A DNA stretch of 41,636 bases. It comes from CAMTWZ01 sp041749075 (GTDB lineage Bacteria > Bacteroidota > Rhodothermia > Balneolales > HLUCCA01). This document shows, piece after piece, positions 15,863-24,622 of this stretch. The translations under genes and the position numbers were made by a program. Where the stretch lies: assembly GCA_041749075.1 (NCBI GenBank), contig JBGTBY010000032.1, positions 1 through 41,636 of the forward strand. Direction: 5' to 3'. Within the stretch, counting starts at the first letter, position 1; each line of letters begins with the position of its first letter. A model generated the notes under the pieces. It did not search any database. It was not told the DNA's origin and worked only from the letters and a program-made list of their open reading frames with translations.

Positions 15863-17483
15863 GCGCGGCGTCGGTCACCACATCACCACTCATTAGTACA
15901 GCGACCTCTCTTATGTGCTGATCGGGTGTGAGCGGATGGATGGTGGTAATGGTGCGATCGCCTTGCTCTTCTTTGGCTACCACATAATGCTGATGCGCTT
16001 GTGATGCGATCTGTGGCTGATGCGTGATGGCAATGATTTGGCAAACACGGCTGAGTTCGCGCATGGTCTGACCCACTTTCTCGGCCACGGCGCCTGAGAT
16101 GCCCGTGTCGATCTCGTCGAAAATCATGACCGGCAGCCGCTGCTCCCTTGCGATCACCGATTTCAGGGCCAGCATCACGCGGCTGATCTCACCGCCGGAG
16201 GCGGTGCGGGCCAACGGCTTCGGCGCCTCGCCACGGTTGGTCGATATATAGAAACGGACGTCCGAGGCGCCGAATTCCGTTGGCTGCGCCAGCTTGTCCT
16301 GCCGCACCTCGAACACGGCATAGGGCAGACCGAGCGACGCGAGGGCCTTGGCCAGTGCGGCAGACAGCTGGCGCCCGGCGCCGGCGCGGGCCTGGTGCAG
16401 TTGCTCTCCCGCAGTACTGAGCCGCGCCTGCGCCGCTTCGAGCTGCGCCGCGCTGTTTCCGATCTCCAGGTCGAAGTTCTCAGCCAAATGGATGTCGCGG
16501 CGCAGCTCGTCCATCCATGCCACCAACTCTACCGGCGATTTTCCATACTTCTTTTCGAGCCGCTTCAATTCCGATTGCCTTCCCCGTAGATATTCCAATC
16601 GCTGCGGATTGTGCTCGATCCCGCTTCGATATCGTTCCGCGAATCGAACGGCTTCATCAATGCTGATTTTTGCCGCCGTGAATTCCTGCAAGAACGGCTG
16701 AAATCCAGGCTCGATCTGCGCCAGATCGTCCAAAGCGCTTTCCATCTTGCCAAGCAATTCCATCACGTTCGGCTCGGTCTCGGCGCCAATTTCCGCCACC
16801 ATCGCCGCTTTCAAATCCAGTTCTTCAGCCGAATCGAGGAGTTTCATTTCCTGCAGCATCGATCCGATCTCATCGGCATCAATCCGCGCTCCATCCAATT
16901 CCTTCAACTGGTATTGCGACAATTCCAGCTTCTGGTTCAGCTCATTCTCGCGCTTTTTCAAGCGATTCAGTTCACTTTTCAAGGACTGAACAGAAGCAAA
17001 TTGACTCATCCACGCTTCCAAGGCCGGTTTCACAGACGGAAGCGCATCGATCACTTTTCGATGTTCTTCTTCTTTGAGGAACAACTGATGATCGTGCTGA
17101 CCATGCAAATCCACCAAGTAATCACCGACTTGCTTCAGGATGGCGACCGTCACCGGCGTATCGTTGATGAACGCGCGACTTCCCGCTTCCCTCACTTCCC
17201 GTCTTAATAAAAGAGTAGGAGCTGGATCGATGCCCGCTTCATTCAAAAGCGCGGCAAGTCCGTCATCATCTGGAACCCGAATGCTGATTTCGGCAATGGC
17301 TTTCGCGGCGCCGGTGCGGATGCTCTCCGTCTCGGCGCGCTCGCCCAACACCAGGTTCAATGCCCCGATGATGATGGATTTTCCTGCTCCGGTCTGACCC
17401 GTCAGGATGTTCAACCCCGTACCGAACGAGACATCGAGCTCGTCGATCAGGGCATAATCTTTGATGTATAAGGATTCGATCAC
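15819..17483 (-). CDS. recN: DNA repair ATPase RecN
   Basis: This SMC-like protein has 554 residues. It has an N-terminal ATPase half with Walker A GQTGAGKS (29-36), long coiled-coil arms (about 150-370), and a C-terminal half with the signature 'TASGGEISRVMLALKSV' and Walker B 'MIFDEIDTGISG'. RecN acts early in double-strand break repair. The start ATG gives the standard MIESLYIKDYALI opening. The 3' end overlaps dxs tail-to-tail. The arms are encoded by patches of high-GC sequence. Promoter sequences must lie in the 110 bases shared with lon. Confidence 0.96.
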   Translation of the reverse strand: MIESLYIKDYALIDELDVSFGTGLNILTGQTGAGKSIIIGALNLVLGERAETESIRTGAAKAIAEISIRVPDDDGLAALLNEAGIDPAPTLLLRREVREAGSRAFINDTPVTVAILKQVGDYLVDLHGQHDHQLFLKEEEHRKVIDALPSVKPALEAWMSQFASVQSLKSELNRLKKRENELNQKLELSQYQLKELDGARIDADEIGSMLQEMKLLDSAEELDLKAAMVAEIGAETEPNVMELLGKMESALDDLAQIEPGFQPFLQEFTAAKISIDEAVRFAERYRSGIEHNPQRLEYLRGRQSELKRLEKKYGKSPVELVAWMDELRRDIHLAENFDLEIGNSAAQLEAAQARLSTAGEQLHQARAGAGRQLSAALAKALASLGLPYAVFEVRQDKLAQPTEFGASDVRFYISTNRGEAPKPLARTASGGEISRVMLALKSVIAREQRLPVMIFDEIDTGISGAVAEKVGQTMRELSRVCQIIAITHQPQIASQAHQHYVVAKEEQGDRTITTIHPLTPDQHIREVAVLMSGDVVTDAALTSARQLIERAERV

Positions 17484-17593
17484 GTGTTTCTGAGCCTAGG
17501 GTGAAAGTTAACATAAACCGCATATCCTTATAGAGGCGGAAAACGTGAATTCCTTACAAAGAAAATGAGGCTTTCTTCATAATTTCAGTCCCT

Positions 17594-19948
17594 ATGCCTC
17601 GAAAAGCGAAAAAAGCCAAAGCCGCGACCCTACTTCCGATCATGCCCTTGCGGGATACTGTGATCTTCCCAAACACGATGTTTCCCGTGCTTGTGGGCCG
17701 AGACACATCCGTTCAAGCCGTGCGACTGGCATCCGAATCCGATAAACGGGTTCTGTTGCTCACGCAGAAAAACCCGGAACAGGAAGATCCGTCGATCAAC
17801 GATCTGCATACGGTCGGAACTTTGGCTCAAGTCGTCCAGATTCTGAACCTTCCGAACGGGTTGATGAAGGTTCTTGTGAATGGACTCGCTACGGCAAAGC
17901 TGGTCAGCACCACGACCAAAAAAGGTCTGATGATGGCCGAAATCCAGATCGAAGAAGCGCCAGACATCAAAAGCGAGCGGGTTCTGAACTCTCTGGTGCG
18001 CAAGACGCGCGAGAAATTTGAAAAGTATGTGTTGGTGAATCCGGAGCTCCCGGAAGAATTATTGCTCAGTTTCAGCCAGATCGATCAGCCCATGCACTTG
18101 GTCTATTATATGGCCGGCTATCTGGAATTGGAGCTGGATGCGAAGCAAAGTCTGCTCGAAGCCCAGCCGTTGGAAGCGAAATTCCGCGAAGTGCTGCAGT
18201 TCCTCACCAGCGAGTTGCAGATGCTTGAGGTCTCGAACGAGATTAACGAGAAAGTGCAGGAAGACATCCAGGAATCGCAGCGGAAATTCTTCATACAAGA
18301 ACAGATCCGCGCCTTGCAGGAAGAATTAGATGAGGAAGGATTCGCCGATCCCGAGTTGGCTCGACTCAAGGAGCAGATCGACAAACTACCAATGAGCGAG
18401 CAAGCCAGGACCAAGGTTCTGGAAGAGATGGATCGTCTGAAAAAGACGCCTCAGATGTCGCCCGAATACACCGTGGCACGGAATTATGTGGATTGGATCA
18501 TTTCGATGCCTTGGGGTGTGTTTTCGGAAGACAATCTGGAGATTTCCGCGGTCGAAACCGCGCTAAACAACGATCATTATGGCTTGGAAAAGCCGAAAGA
18601 GCGCATCCTCGAGCATATCGCGGTTTTGAACTTGGTGCGTCAGATGAAGGGACAGATTTTGTGCTTCGTGGGTCCGCCAGGAACAGGAAAAACCTCCTTG
18701 GCGAAATCCATCGCTGAAGCGATGGGTCGCAAAATGGTGCGTATTTCGGTTGGTGGCGTGAACGATGAGGCTGAGATCCGAGGCCATCGCAAAACCTACA
18801 TTGGGTCGATGCCGGGCCGCATCATCCAGTCGATCAAAAAAGCCGGAACCATGAATCCGGTCATCATCCTCGACGAAATCGACAAATTGTCGCATGATTT
18901 CCGCGGAGATCCGTCGTCGGCCGTGCTTGAAGTGTTGGATCCGGAGCAGAACGACACGTTCAACGACCATTATCTGGATGTCGACTTCGATCTGTCGAAT
19001 GTGATGTTCATCACCACAGCAAACGTGGCGAGCAACATCCAACCCGCATTGTTAGACCGGATGGAAGTGATTAATCTTCCTGGCTATTTGGAGCACGACA
19101 AGCTGGAAATCACACGGCATCACATGATTCCGAAATTGCTCACCGCTCACGGACTCACCGCCAAGAAAGTCGCGTTCAAGGATGACGCCGTGCTCGAAAT
19201 CATCCGCAAATACACCGTAGAAGCGGGCGTGCGTCAATTGGAACAGCAAATTGCCTCGGTACTGCGGAAAGTGGCGAAGCAGGAAGTCTCGCTTCGCGCG
19301 AAAGGTGAAACCTCGAAAAAACGCAGCATCACATTGGCGGATGTTCCCGGATTGCTGGGTGTGGAGAAATACCGCGATCGCGACCTCGACAAGCGCGACA
19401 AGATCGGAAGCGTGAATGGTCTGGCCTGGACCAGCACCGGTGGCTCCATCCTTCAGATCGATGTGGCCGTGATGAAAGGCAAATCCAAACTCACACTCAC
19501 CGGACAGTTGGGTGATGTGATGAAAGAATCGGCTCAAGCCGCGCTCACTTTTATCCGCTCGAACGCCGAACCGTTCGGCATCCCGGCGGATTATTTCGAA
19601 ACACACGAATTCCATCTTCATATTCCGGAAGGTGCCATACCGAAAGACGGCCCGAGCGCCGGATTGGCGATGGCATTGGCCATTTTGTCGATAGCCACTG
19701 GCCGCCCCATCCGCCATGATGTGGCATTGACTGGTGAAATCACCTTGCGAGGCGAAGTCTATGCGATCGGTGGATTGAACGAGAAGTTATTGGCCGCGCA
19801 GCGCAACCGCATTCAGAAAGTCCTCATCCCCAAAGACAATGAGCGCGACCTGATCGAGATCCCGGCTAAGGTCAAAGACGGGCTCCTGATTGTCTCGGTG
19901 AACACCCTCGACGAAGCGCTTCCGCATATCTTTCGAATCCCGAGCTGA
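17594..19948 (+). CDS. lon: ATP-dependent protease Lon
   Basis: This cytoplasmic protease of 784 residues has a LAN substrate-binding domain (about 12-205, starting LLPIMPLRDTVIFPNTMFPV), a helical linker, an AAA+ module with Walker A GPPGTGKT (360-367) and Walker B 'VIILDEIDKL', and an S16 protease domain. The catalytic dyad is Ser688 (in KDGPSAG) and Lys731 (in GGLNEK), at the usual spacing of 43. It degrades damaged and regulatory proteins, antitoxins among its known substrates in other bacteria. A LytTR gene follows after 45 bases. Confidence 0.97.
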   Translation: MPRKAKKAKAATLLPIMPLRDTVIFPNTMFPVLVGRDTSVQAVRLASESDKRVLLLTQKNPEQEDPSINDLHTVGTLAQVVQILNLPNGLMKVLVNGLATAKLVSTTTKKGLMMAEIQIEEAPDIKSERVLNSLVRKTREKFEKYVLVNPELPEELLLSFSQIDQPMHLVYYMAGYLELELDAKQSLLEAQPLEAKFREVLQFLTSELQMLEVSNEINEKVQEDIQESQRKFFIQEQIRALQEELDEEGFADPELARLKEQIDKLPMSEQARTKVLEEMDRLKKTPQMSPEYTVARNYVDWIISMPWGVFSEDNLEISAVETALNNDHYGLEKPKERILEHIAVLNLVRQMKGQILCFVGPPGTGKTSLAKSIAEAMGRKMVRISVGGVNDEAEIRGHRKTYIGSMPGRIIQSIKKAGTMNPVIILDEIDKLSHDFRGDPSSAVLEVLDPEQNDTFNDHYLDVDFDLSNVMFITTANVASNIQPALLDRMEVINLPGYLEHDKLEITRHHMIPKLLTAHGLTAKKVAFKDDAVLEIIRKYTVEAGVRQLEQQIASVLRKVAKQEVSLRAKGETSKKRSITLADVPGLLGVEKYRDRDLDKRDKIGSVNGLAWTSTGGSILQIDVAVMKGKSKLTLTGQLGDVMKESAQAALTFIRSNAEPFGIPADYFETHEFHLHIPEGAIPKDGPSAGLAMALAILSIATGRPIRHDVALTGEITLRGEVYAIGGLNEKLLAAQRNRIQKVLIPKDNERDLIEIPAKVKDGLLIVSVNTLDEALPHIFRIPS

Positions 19949-19993
19949 GTTCCTTCGTAACGGGCACCTTCTCAGAAGCAAGCCCAAAACGAC

Positions 19994-20332
19994 ATGGAAC
20001 AAACGACTTCGAACCGCATCATCGTAAAAACCGACGGAAGGATGGTGTTCTTGAACGTGACCGACATCGATTGCGTGAAAGCGGCCGGAAATTATGTGGA
20101 GATTCATGCGCATGGCAAAAAAATCCTGACCAGGGAAACCATGATGGGCATCGAATCGCGCTTACCGGAAGACCACTTTTTGCGCATCCACCGCTCCACT
20201 ATCGTCAATACCGGTCGCATTCAGGAAATGCAGCCGTGGTATCATGGCGAATATCAGATCAAACTGATCACGGGATCGGTGGTGTATCTGAGTCGCGGAT
20301 ACCGCCATCAACTGCGTCGGTTGCTTTTATAA
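19994..20332 (+). CDS. Stand-alone LytTR DNA-binding protein
   Basis: In 112 residues this is almost only a LytTR domain (about 10-108), with 'VTDIDCVKAAGNYVEIHAHG', 'FLRIHRSTIVNTGRI' and 'LSRGYRHQLRRLL'. There is no receiver domain or membrane segment, so signal input is unknown. It follows lon closely and precedes an ABC exporter gene, which however has its own sigma-54-like promoter. Control of neighbouring genes is only an inference. A small inverted repeat (GACAG/CTGTC) follows its stop. Confidence 0.9.
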   Translation: MEQTTSNRIIVKTDGRMVFLNVTDIDCVKAAGNYVEIHAHGKKILTRETMMGIESRLPEDHFLRIHRSTIVNTGRIQEMQPWYHGEYQIKLITGSVVYLSRGYRHQLRRLLL

Positions 20333-20364
20333 AGGGACAGGCATTCTGTCAGGTCGTCCGAAAC

Positions 20365-20378
20365 GGCACCATTCTTGC
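20365..20378 (+). promoter_or_regulatory. Sigma-54-type promoter candidate upstream of the ABC exporter
   Basis: GGCACCATTCTTGC matches the sigma-54 -24/-12 pattern (GGCAC-N5-TTGC), with exactly ten bases between GG and GC. It ends 26 bases before the exporter ATG at 20405. If real, expression needs RpoN and an enhancer-binding activator. A near-identical box lies on the other strand at 23109-23122. Confidence 0.5.
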
Positions 20379-20404
20379 GAAGACGATGCTATTCCTGAAA
20401 TAGC

Positions 20405-22165
20405 ATGAAAATTACCATACTTCAATTGATCGGCAGATTATACAAGATCGCTCGCCCTTACCGCGGGCGATTCTTGTTTGCGCTGTGTTTCACGTTGCTC
20501 GGATCCATGTTGTGGCTCATCGTGCCGCTGGGATTGCGCGAATTGCTCGATGCCGTTTTCGAAGCCGGCGATCGCAGCATGCTGAACTGGCTTGCGCTCG
20601 GACTCATTTCCTTATTCCTGATCCAAGTCATATTCGGGTTCATCGGCAGCTATTGGCTGGAATGGATCGGTGAGCGGCTCATCACCGATTTGCGGCGCCA
20701 GTTATATGCCCATTTGCAACGCCTCGGACTCCGATTCTTTTCGGAGCAGCGATTGGGCGACATCACCTCGCGCTTGACGAATGATGTGGCTTCCGTCCGT
20801 ACGGCCGCTACCAGCAGCATCGTGGACGCCCTCACTCAAAGCATCTCTCTGGTCGGATCCGTCGGCTTGATGGTGGTGTTGAATTGGCGCTTGAGTTTGG
20901 CCATTTTCATCACGGTGCCGATTGTGAGTCTGGCCACGCGTTACTATGGGGAGAAGATTCGCAAGCTGTCGCGGACCGTGCAAGACCGTCTTGCGGACAC
21001 GACCGCCGTGGCGGAAGAGGCCTTGGCGGCGATCCGGGTTGTCAAAGCCTTCGCGCGGGAACCCTTTGAGATCGGGCGATACAACGAAGCGACGGATGTG
21101 CTCTTCGAAACCGCGCGCAAACGGGCCCTGCTCAGTAATTTGTTTTGGTCTTCCATCGGACTCCTGTTCATGGGCGTCATGATCGGCATCTTTTGGTATG
21201 GCGGACTCGAAGTGCTGAATGGCCGCCTCACCGCAGGAGATCTCGTTGCCTTCATCTTTTATGCCTTCAACATCGCGAGATCGGTCGGAGGGATGTCGCG
21301 CTTGTACACCTCCTTCAACACTGCCGCGGGCGCATCCGAACGCATCTTTGAACTTCTGGATGAGAAACCGGAAGTGGCCGATGCACCCGATGCCCAACCC
21401 ATGTCGGTGATTCGTGGACAGGTGGAGTTCGAGGATGTCGGATTCCGTTATTCCGAAACCGCAGAAGTCCTGCGCAAGATCACGTTTTCTGTGGCGCCGG
21501 GTGAAGTGATCGCTTTGGTGGGTCCGTCGGGCGCAGGAAAAACGACGCTGATGAACCTCATCCCACGGTTTTATGATGTCACAGATGGCAGAATCCGAAT
21601 CGACGGTCTGGATGTGAAAGACGTGATGCAGGAATCGCTCCGGAATCAGATCGCCATCGTTCCGCAGGATGTTCACCTGTTCGGAACGTCCATCATGGAA
21701 AACATCCGATATGGTAAGTTGGAGGCAACCGATGAGGACGTCATTTCCGCGGCCATCGCCGCGAATGCGGATGTCTTCATTCGAAGCTTCACCGAAGGCT
21801 ACGGCTCACAGGTGGGCGAACGCGGCGTGAAACTCAGCGGAGGTCAACGTCAGCGGATCGCCATCGCCAGAGCCATTCTCCGAGATCCGAAAATCTTGTT
21901 GTTGGATGAGGCCACATCCGCACTCGATTCCGAATCCGAAGCCGCCGTGCAAGCGGCCTTGGATCGGTTGATGGTGGGACGAACCACGTTCGTGATCGCG
22001 CATCGCCTGTCGACGGTGCGGCATGCGGACCGCATCGTGGTGCTCGACCAAGGCCGCGTGAGCGAAGTGGGCTCACACGATGCCCTAATGCGGTCATCCG
22101 GGTTGTATCAACGTCTGTATGAGCTGCAATTCAAGGAACCCACAGCAAGTGACGCTGGTCTGTGA
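20405..22165 (+). CDS. MsbA-like ABC exporter (fused permease and ATPase)
   Basis: This half-transporter of 586 residues works as a homodimer in the inner membrane. Six membrane helices occupy about residues 18-310, with coupling segments such as 'RLGDITSRLTNDVASVRTA'. The nucleotide-binding domain follows: Walker A GPSGAGKTT (373-381), signature LSGGQ (477-481), Walker B with D501-E502 and a switch histidine in 'VIAHRLSTV'. It resembles MsbA/BmrA-type lipid or drug exporters. The substrate cannot be told from sequence. A sigma-54-like box precedes it. Its last 35 bases overlap a lipoprotein gene on the opposite strand. Confidence 0.92.
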   Translation: MKITILQLIGRLYKIARPYRGRFLFALCFTLLGSMLWLIVPLGLRELLDAVFEAGDRSMLNWLALGLISLFLIQVIFGFIGSYWLEWIGERLITDLRRQLYAHLQRLGLRFFSEQRLGDITSRLTNDVASVRTAATSSIVDALTQSISLVGSVGLMVVLNWRLSLAIFITVPIVSLATRYYGEKIRKLSRTVQDRLADTTAVAEEALAAIRVVKAFAREPFEIGRYNEATDVLFETARKRALLSNLFWSSIGLLFMGVMIGIFWYGGLEVLNGRLTAGDLVAFIFYAFNIARSVGGMSRLYTSFNTAAGASERIFELLDEKPEVADAPDAQPMSVIRGQVEFEDVGFRYSETAEVLRKITFSVAPGEVIALVGPSGAGKTTLMNLIPRFYDVTDGRIRIDGLDVKDVMQESLRNQIAIVPQDVHLFGTSIMENIRYGKLEATDEDVISAAIAANADVFIRSFTEGYGSQVGERGVKLSGGQRQRIAIARAILRDPKILLLDEATSALDSESEAAVQAALDRLMVGRTTFVIAHRLSTVRHADRIVVLDQGRVSEVGSHDALMRSSGLYQRLYELQFKEPTASDAGL

Positions 22166-22991
22166 GTCGCGCATGAAGATTGTGCAAGGCCACTTGCCAG
22201 ACCAACGGATGACTTTCCATGTCCTCGCGTTCCAATGTGGCGAGGGTATCAAGGTCTTCATTCGTCGTGGTGCGGGAAAATCCTAAGACGGATATTCCGA
22301 ACGAAGTCCGCAGCGGAAGCAATCCTTCCATTCCTGATTTCACGACGCGGCCTTCACGATCGATCAGCATTCCGGTGAGTTGGATCATTTCAACGGGTTG
22401 ATCGAGGGCGGTAAGCCATTGGATGCGTTTTACATACCCGGTTCCGATTTCAAAGGCTTTGTTGCCTTTCCAATCCACTTGTTTCGGGTAATATTCGCTG
22501 ATGCCGATGTGAACGATCATCAGATAATCGGCTTGGGTATCATCCAATTTCTGAACGACCCATTCTTTCCAAGGCTTGCTGGGATGGTGCAAGCGCATGA
22601 TTTCAGGATGTGGTCCGTTTTGACTGTCCCAATGCTCGGGCACATCATCGAATCCATCATTCAATCCCACAACGCCAGCAAACAGTTTCGGAGCGCCTTT
22701 TTTCTTCAATGAATTTGGGAATGACTCGGTGAAGGACCATGAATTCAAATAGCGAGTCATGCTGTCGCTCATCATGGTCAATGTCGGCTTCAGATTTTGG
22801 AAAAATGGGTCTTCCTGGGTGTATGGATCGATGAGCACGGTTGAATGCAAGACGATAGGTGATTCGTGAACCTCGACTCCGATGTAAGTCGGGTTTTTGC
22901 GGATATGAGTATCGTCATAGGACTGTCCATGTTTGAAGATGGAACATCCGCTTAAGAGCATCAGAGCGATGAGAGTTGGAAATGTTTTCAT
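22131..22991 (-). CDS. Lipoprotein of unknown function
   Basis: This protein of 286 residues begins with a lipoprotein signal peptide (MKTFPTLIALMLLSGC, lipobox LSGC with Cys16). The mature part is soluble and has no domain I recognise. It contains many tryptophans and polar loops. Its mention-worthy segment is 'DTQADYLMIVHIGISEYYPKQ'. It is convergent with and overlaps the ABC exporter gene. A sigma-54-like box lies about 120 bases upstream, so this gene and the exporter may share a regulator although transcribed towards each other. Confidence 0.75.
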   Translation of the reverse strand: MKTFPTLIALMLLSGCSIFKHGQSYDDTHIRKNPTYIGVEVHESPIVLHSTVLIDPYTQEDPFFQNLKPTLTMMSDSMTRYLNSWSFTESFPNSLKKKGAPKLFAGVVGLNDGFDDVPEHWDSQNGPHPEIMRLHHPSKPWKEWVVQKLDDTQADYLMIVHIGISEYYPKQVDWKGNKAFEIGTGYVKRIQWLTALDQPVEMIQLTGMLIDREGRVVKSGMEGLLPLRTSFGISVLGFSRTTTNEDLDTLATLEREDMESHPLVWQVALHNLHARLTDQRHLLWVP

Positions 22992-23108
22992 GGCGAAAGA
23001 AATAGGTGTTTCAGATGATCGCCACTTACACGAGTTTCCATGAACCGGGTTGATACCATGAAAATGTGAGTCTCAGGATTTCGTAAGCTAAAAAAGGTGA
23101 ATCATCCG

Positions 23109-23122
23109 GCAAGAATGGTTCC
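23109..23122 (-). promoter_or_regulatory. Sigma-54-type promoter candidate upstream of the lipoprotein gene
   Basis: On the reverse strand GGAACCATTCTTGC shows GG-N10-GC spacing and shares CCATTCTTGC with the box upstream of the exporter. It faces the lipoprotein gene. It lies within the hemN upstream region, so it could instead be a coincidental match there. Confidence 0.4.
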
Positions 23123-23145
23123 TGCTTGTGCGGTTAGATTGGAAC

Positions 23146-24510
23146 ATGTCCGATCGCATCAGCCTACTCTCTAAATACACGACTCAAGGTCCTAGATACA
23201 CATCGTATCCGACGGCTTTGAATCTCGCTCCGATCACCGATATCGAGCCTTGGCTCGACACCGTGAAGGCCTTGAACGGGAGTCCGAAACCGATATCCTT
23301 GTACATCCACATCCCGTTTTGCAAATCTCTATGCTGGTATTGCGGATGTCATAAGGTCATCAGCCGGAATTCGCAGGATGCGGATGATTATCTGGACTTA
23401 TTGGATATGGAATTGGGATTGCTGGCCCCAATGCTTCACGACCGAAACGTAGTCACACAACTGCACCTCGGTGGTGGAACGCCAAACGCGATGACCAACG
23501 ATCAATTCCGTCGTCTGCGCGCCATGTTAGACACCCATGTGAGACTGTCGGACGACATGGAATTCAGCGTCGAGATCGATCCGCGTTTGTTCACCATCGA
23601 ACAAGCCGAAACAATGGCTGATATCGGTGTGAACCGAGTATCACTTGGCGTGCAGGACATCCAAACGAATGTACAAGAAGCGATTCATCGAATCCAACCC
23701 TCGTGGATGGTGGATCAGGCCGTACAAGGATTTCGGGATGTGGGCATCACCGGAATTAACATGGATTTGATTTACGGGCTGCCTCATCAGACCCGTGAAT
23801 CCATGAACGCCACGCTAAATCATGTGGTGGGGCTGCGGCCGAGTCGGTTTGCGATTTATCATTATGCTCATCTTCCATCCCGCTTTCCATCGCAGAAATT
23901 GATTCATGATGAATGGTTGCCCGCATCCGACATCAAACTCGGAATCTTGCAGGATGTGATCGATCATCTGTCGTCCGAAGGCTACATCCATATCGGAATG
24001 GACCATTTCGCGCTGAGCGAAGATCCGCTGAGCCAGGCAATGCGAGATGGAACCCTTCAGCGCAATTTTCAAGGATATTCGACCCAAGCCGGGACGGATG
24101 TGTACGGACTCGGAATCTCCTCCATATCGCAAGTGGACGGCCTGATGTGGCAGAATCACAAAGAATTGGATACGTATGCCACGGCCATGCGAAAAGGTGG
24201 ACATCCATGGGCGAAAGGGTATGTGCTCACGCAGGACGACCGCATCCGCCGAGATGTGATCATGAGCATCATGTGCGCGGGAAGGGTGGATTGGACCAAA
24301 CTTAGCCACCTGCATCAATTGGATCTGGAACGGATGCTGGTGCGCGAAAACCTGAGACTCATTCCGTTCATCGCAGATGGGTTGGTCGAAGTGGGCGATG
24401 GATCGCTGAGGGTGACCCACGAAGGTCGGTACTACTTGCGGAACATCGCGATGCTGTTCGATGCGCATTTGAGCGCCATGCAAGACGTGCGGTTTTCAAA
24501 AACCTTATGA
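23146..24510 (+). CDS. hemN: Oxygen-independent coproporphyrinogen III oxidase
   Basis: This radical-SAM enzyme of about 454 residues converts coproporphyrinogen III to protoporphyrinogen IX in haem synthesis without oxygen. The cluster motif C59-x3-C63-x2-C66 is followed by C68. The N-terminus 'GPRYTSYPTA' and the closing HemN C-terminal domain mark a true HemN rather than the HemW paralogue. Also visible are 'LHLGGGTPN', 'RVSLGVQD' and 'GINMDLIYGLPHQT'. I use ATG 23146 (MSDRISLLSKY). A GTG 18 bases upstream is in frame but unsupported. It ends six bases before a convergent tRNA gene. Confidence 0.95.
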   Translation: MSDRISLLSKYTTQGPRYTSYPTALNLAPITDIEPWLDTVKALNGSPKPISLYIHIPFCKSLCWYCGCHKVISRNSQDADDYLDLLDMELGLLAPMLHDRNVVTQLHLGGGTPNAMTNDQFRRLRAMLDTHVRLSDDMEFSVEIDPRLFTIEQAETMADIGVNRVSLGVQDIQTNVQEAIHRIQPSWMVDQAVQGFRDVGITGINMDLIYGLPHQTRESMNATLNHVVGLRPSRFAIYHYAHLPSRFPSQKLIHDEWLPASDIKLGILQDVIDHLSSEGYIHIGMDHFALSEDPLSQAMRDGTLQRNFQGYSTQAGTDVYGLGISSISQVDGLMWQNHKELDTYATAMRKGGHPWAKGYVLTQDDRIRRDVIMSIMCAGRVDWTKLSHLHQLDLERMLVRENLRLIPFIADGLVEVGDGSLRVTHEGRYYLRNIAMLFDAHLSAMQDVRFSKTL

Positions 24511-24516
24511 CAGCAG

Positions 24517-24589
24517 TGCGCCCGACGGGGGTCGAACCCATAACCTTTGGCTTCGGAGGCCAACGCTCTATCCATTGAGCTACGGGCGC
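24517..24589 (-). tRNA. tRNA-Arg (anticodon CCG)
   Basis: The reverse strand folds as a full cloverleaf of 73 bases. The acceptor stem is GCGCCCG with CGGGCGC, and the discriminator is A. The D-arm is GCTC/GAGC. The anticodon stem TTGGC/GCCAA encloses loop CTCCGAA, giving anticodon CCG for codon CGG. The T-arm carries TTCGACC. CCA is not encoded. It lies downstream of queA on the same strand and tail-to-tail with hemN. Confidence 0.95.
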
Positions 24590-24622
24590 AGATTCCAAAA
24601 ATACGGACATTCCGTCTGAATG

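Noticed and set aside
19949..19993. CTGAG...CTCAG inverted repeat after lon as a terminator
   Set aside because: Arms are only five bases around a long loop with no T-run.
20702..21676. Long reverse-strand open frame of 324 codons within the ABC exporter gene
   Set aside because: It lies fully antisense to conserved exporter domains. Its product is rich in His/Arg/Asp with no family pattern, typical of a shadow frame in GC-moderate coding DNA.
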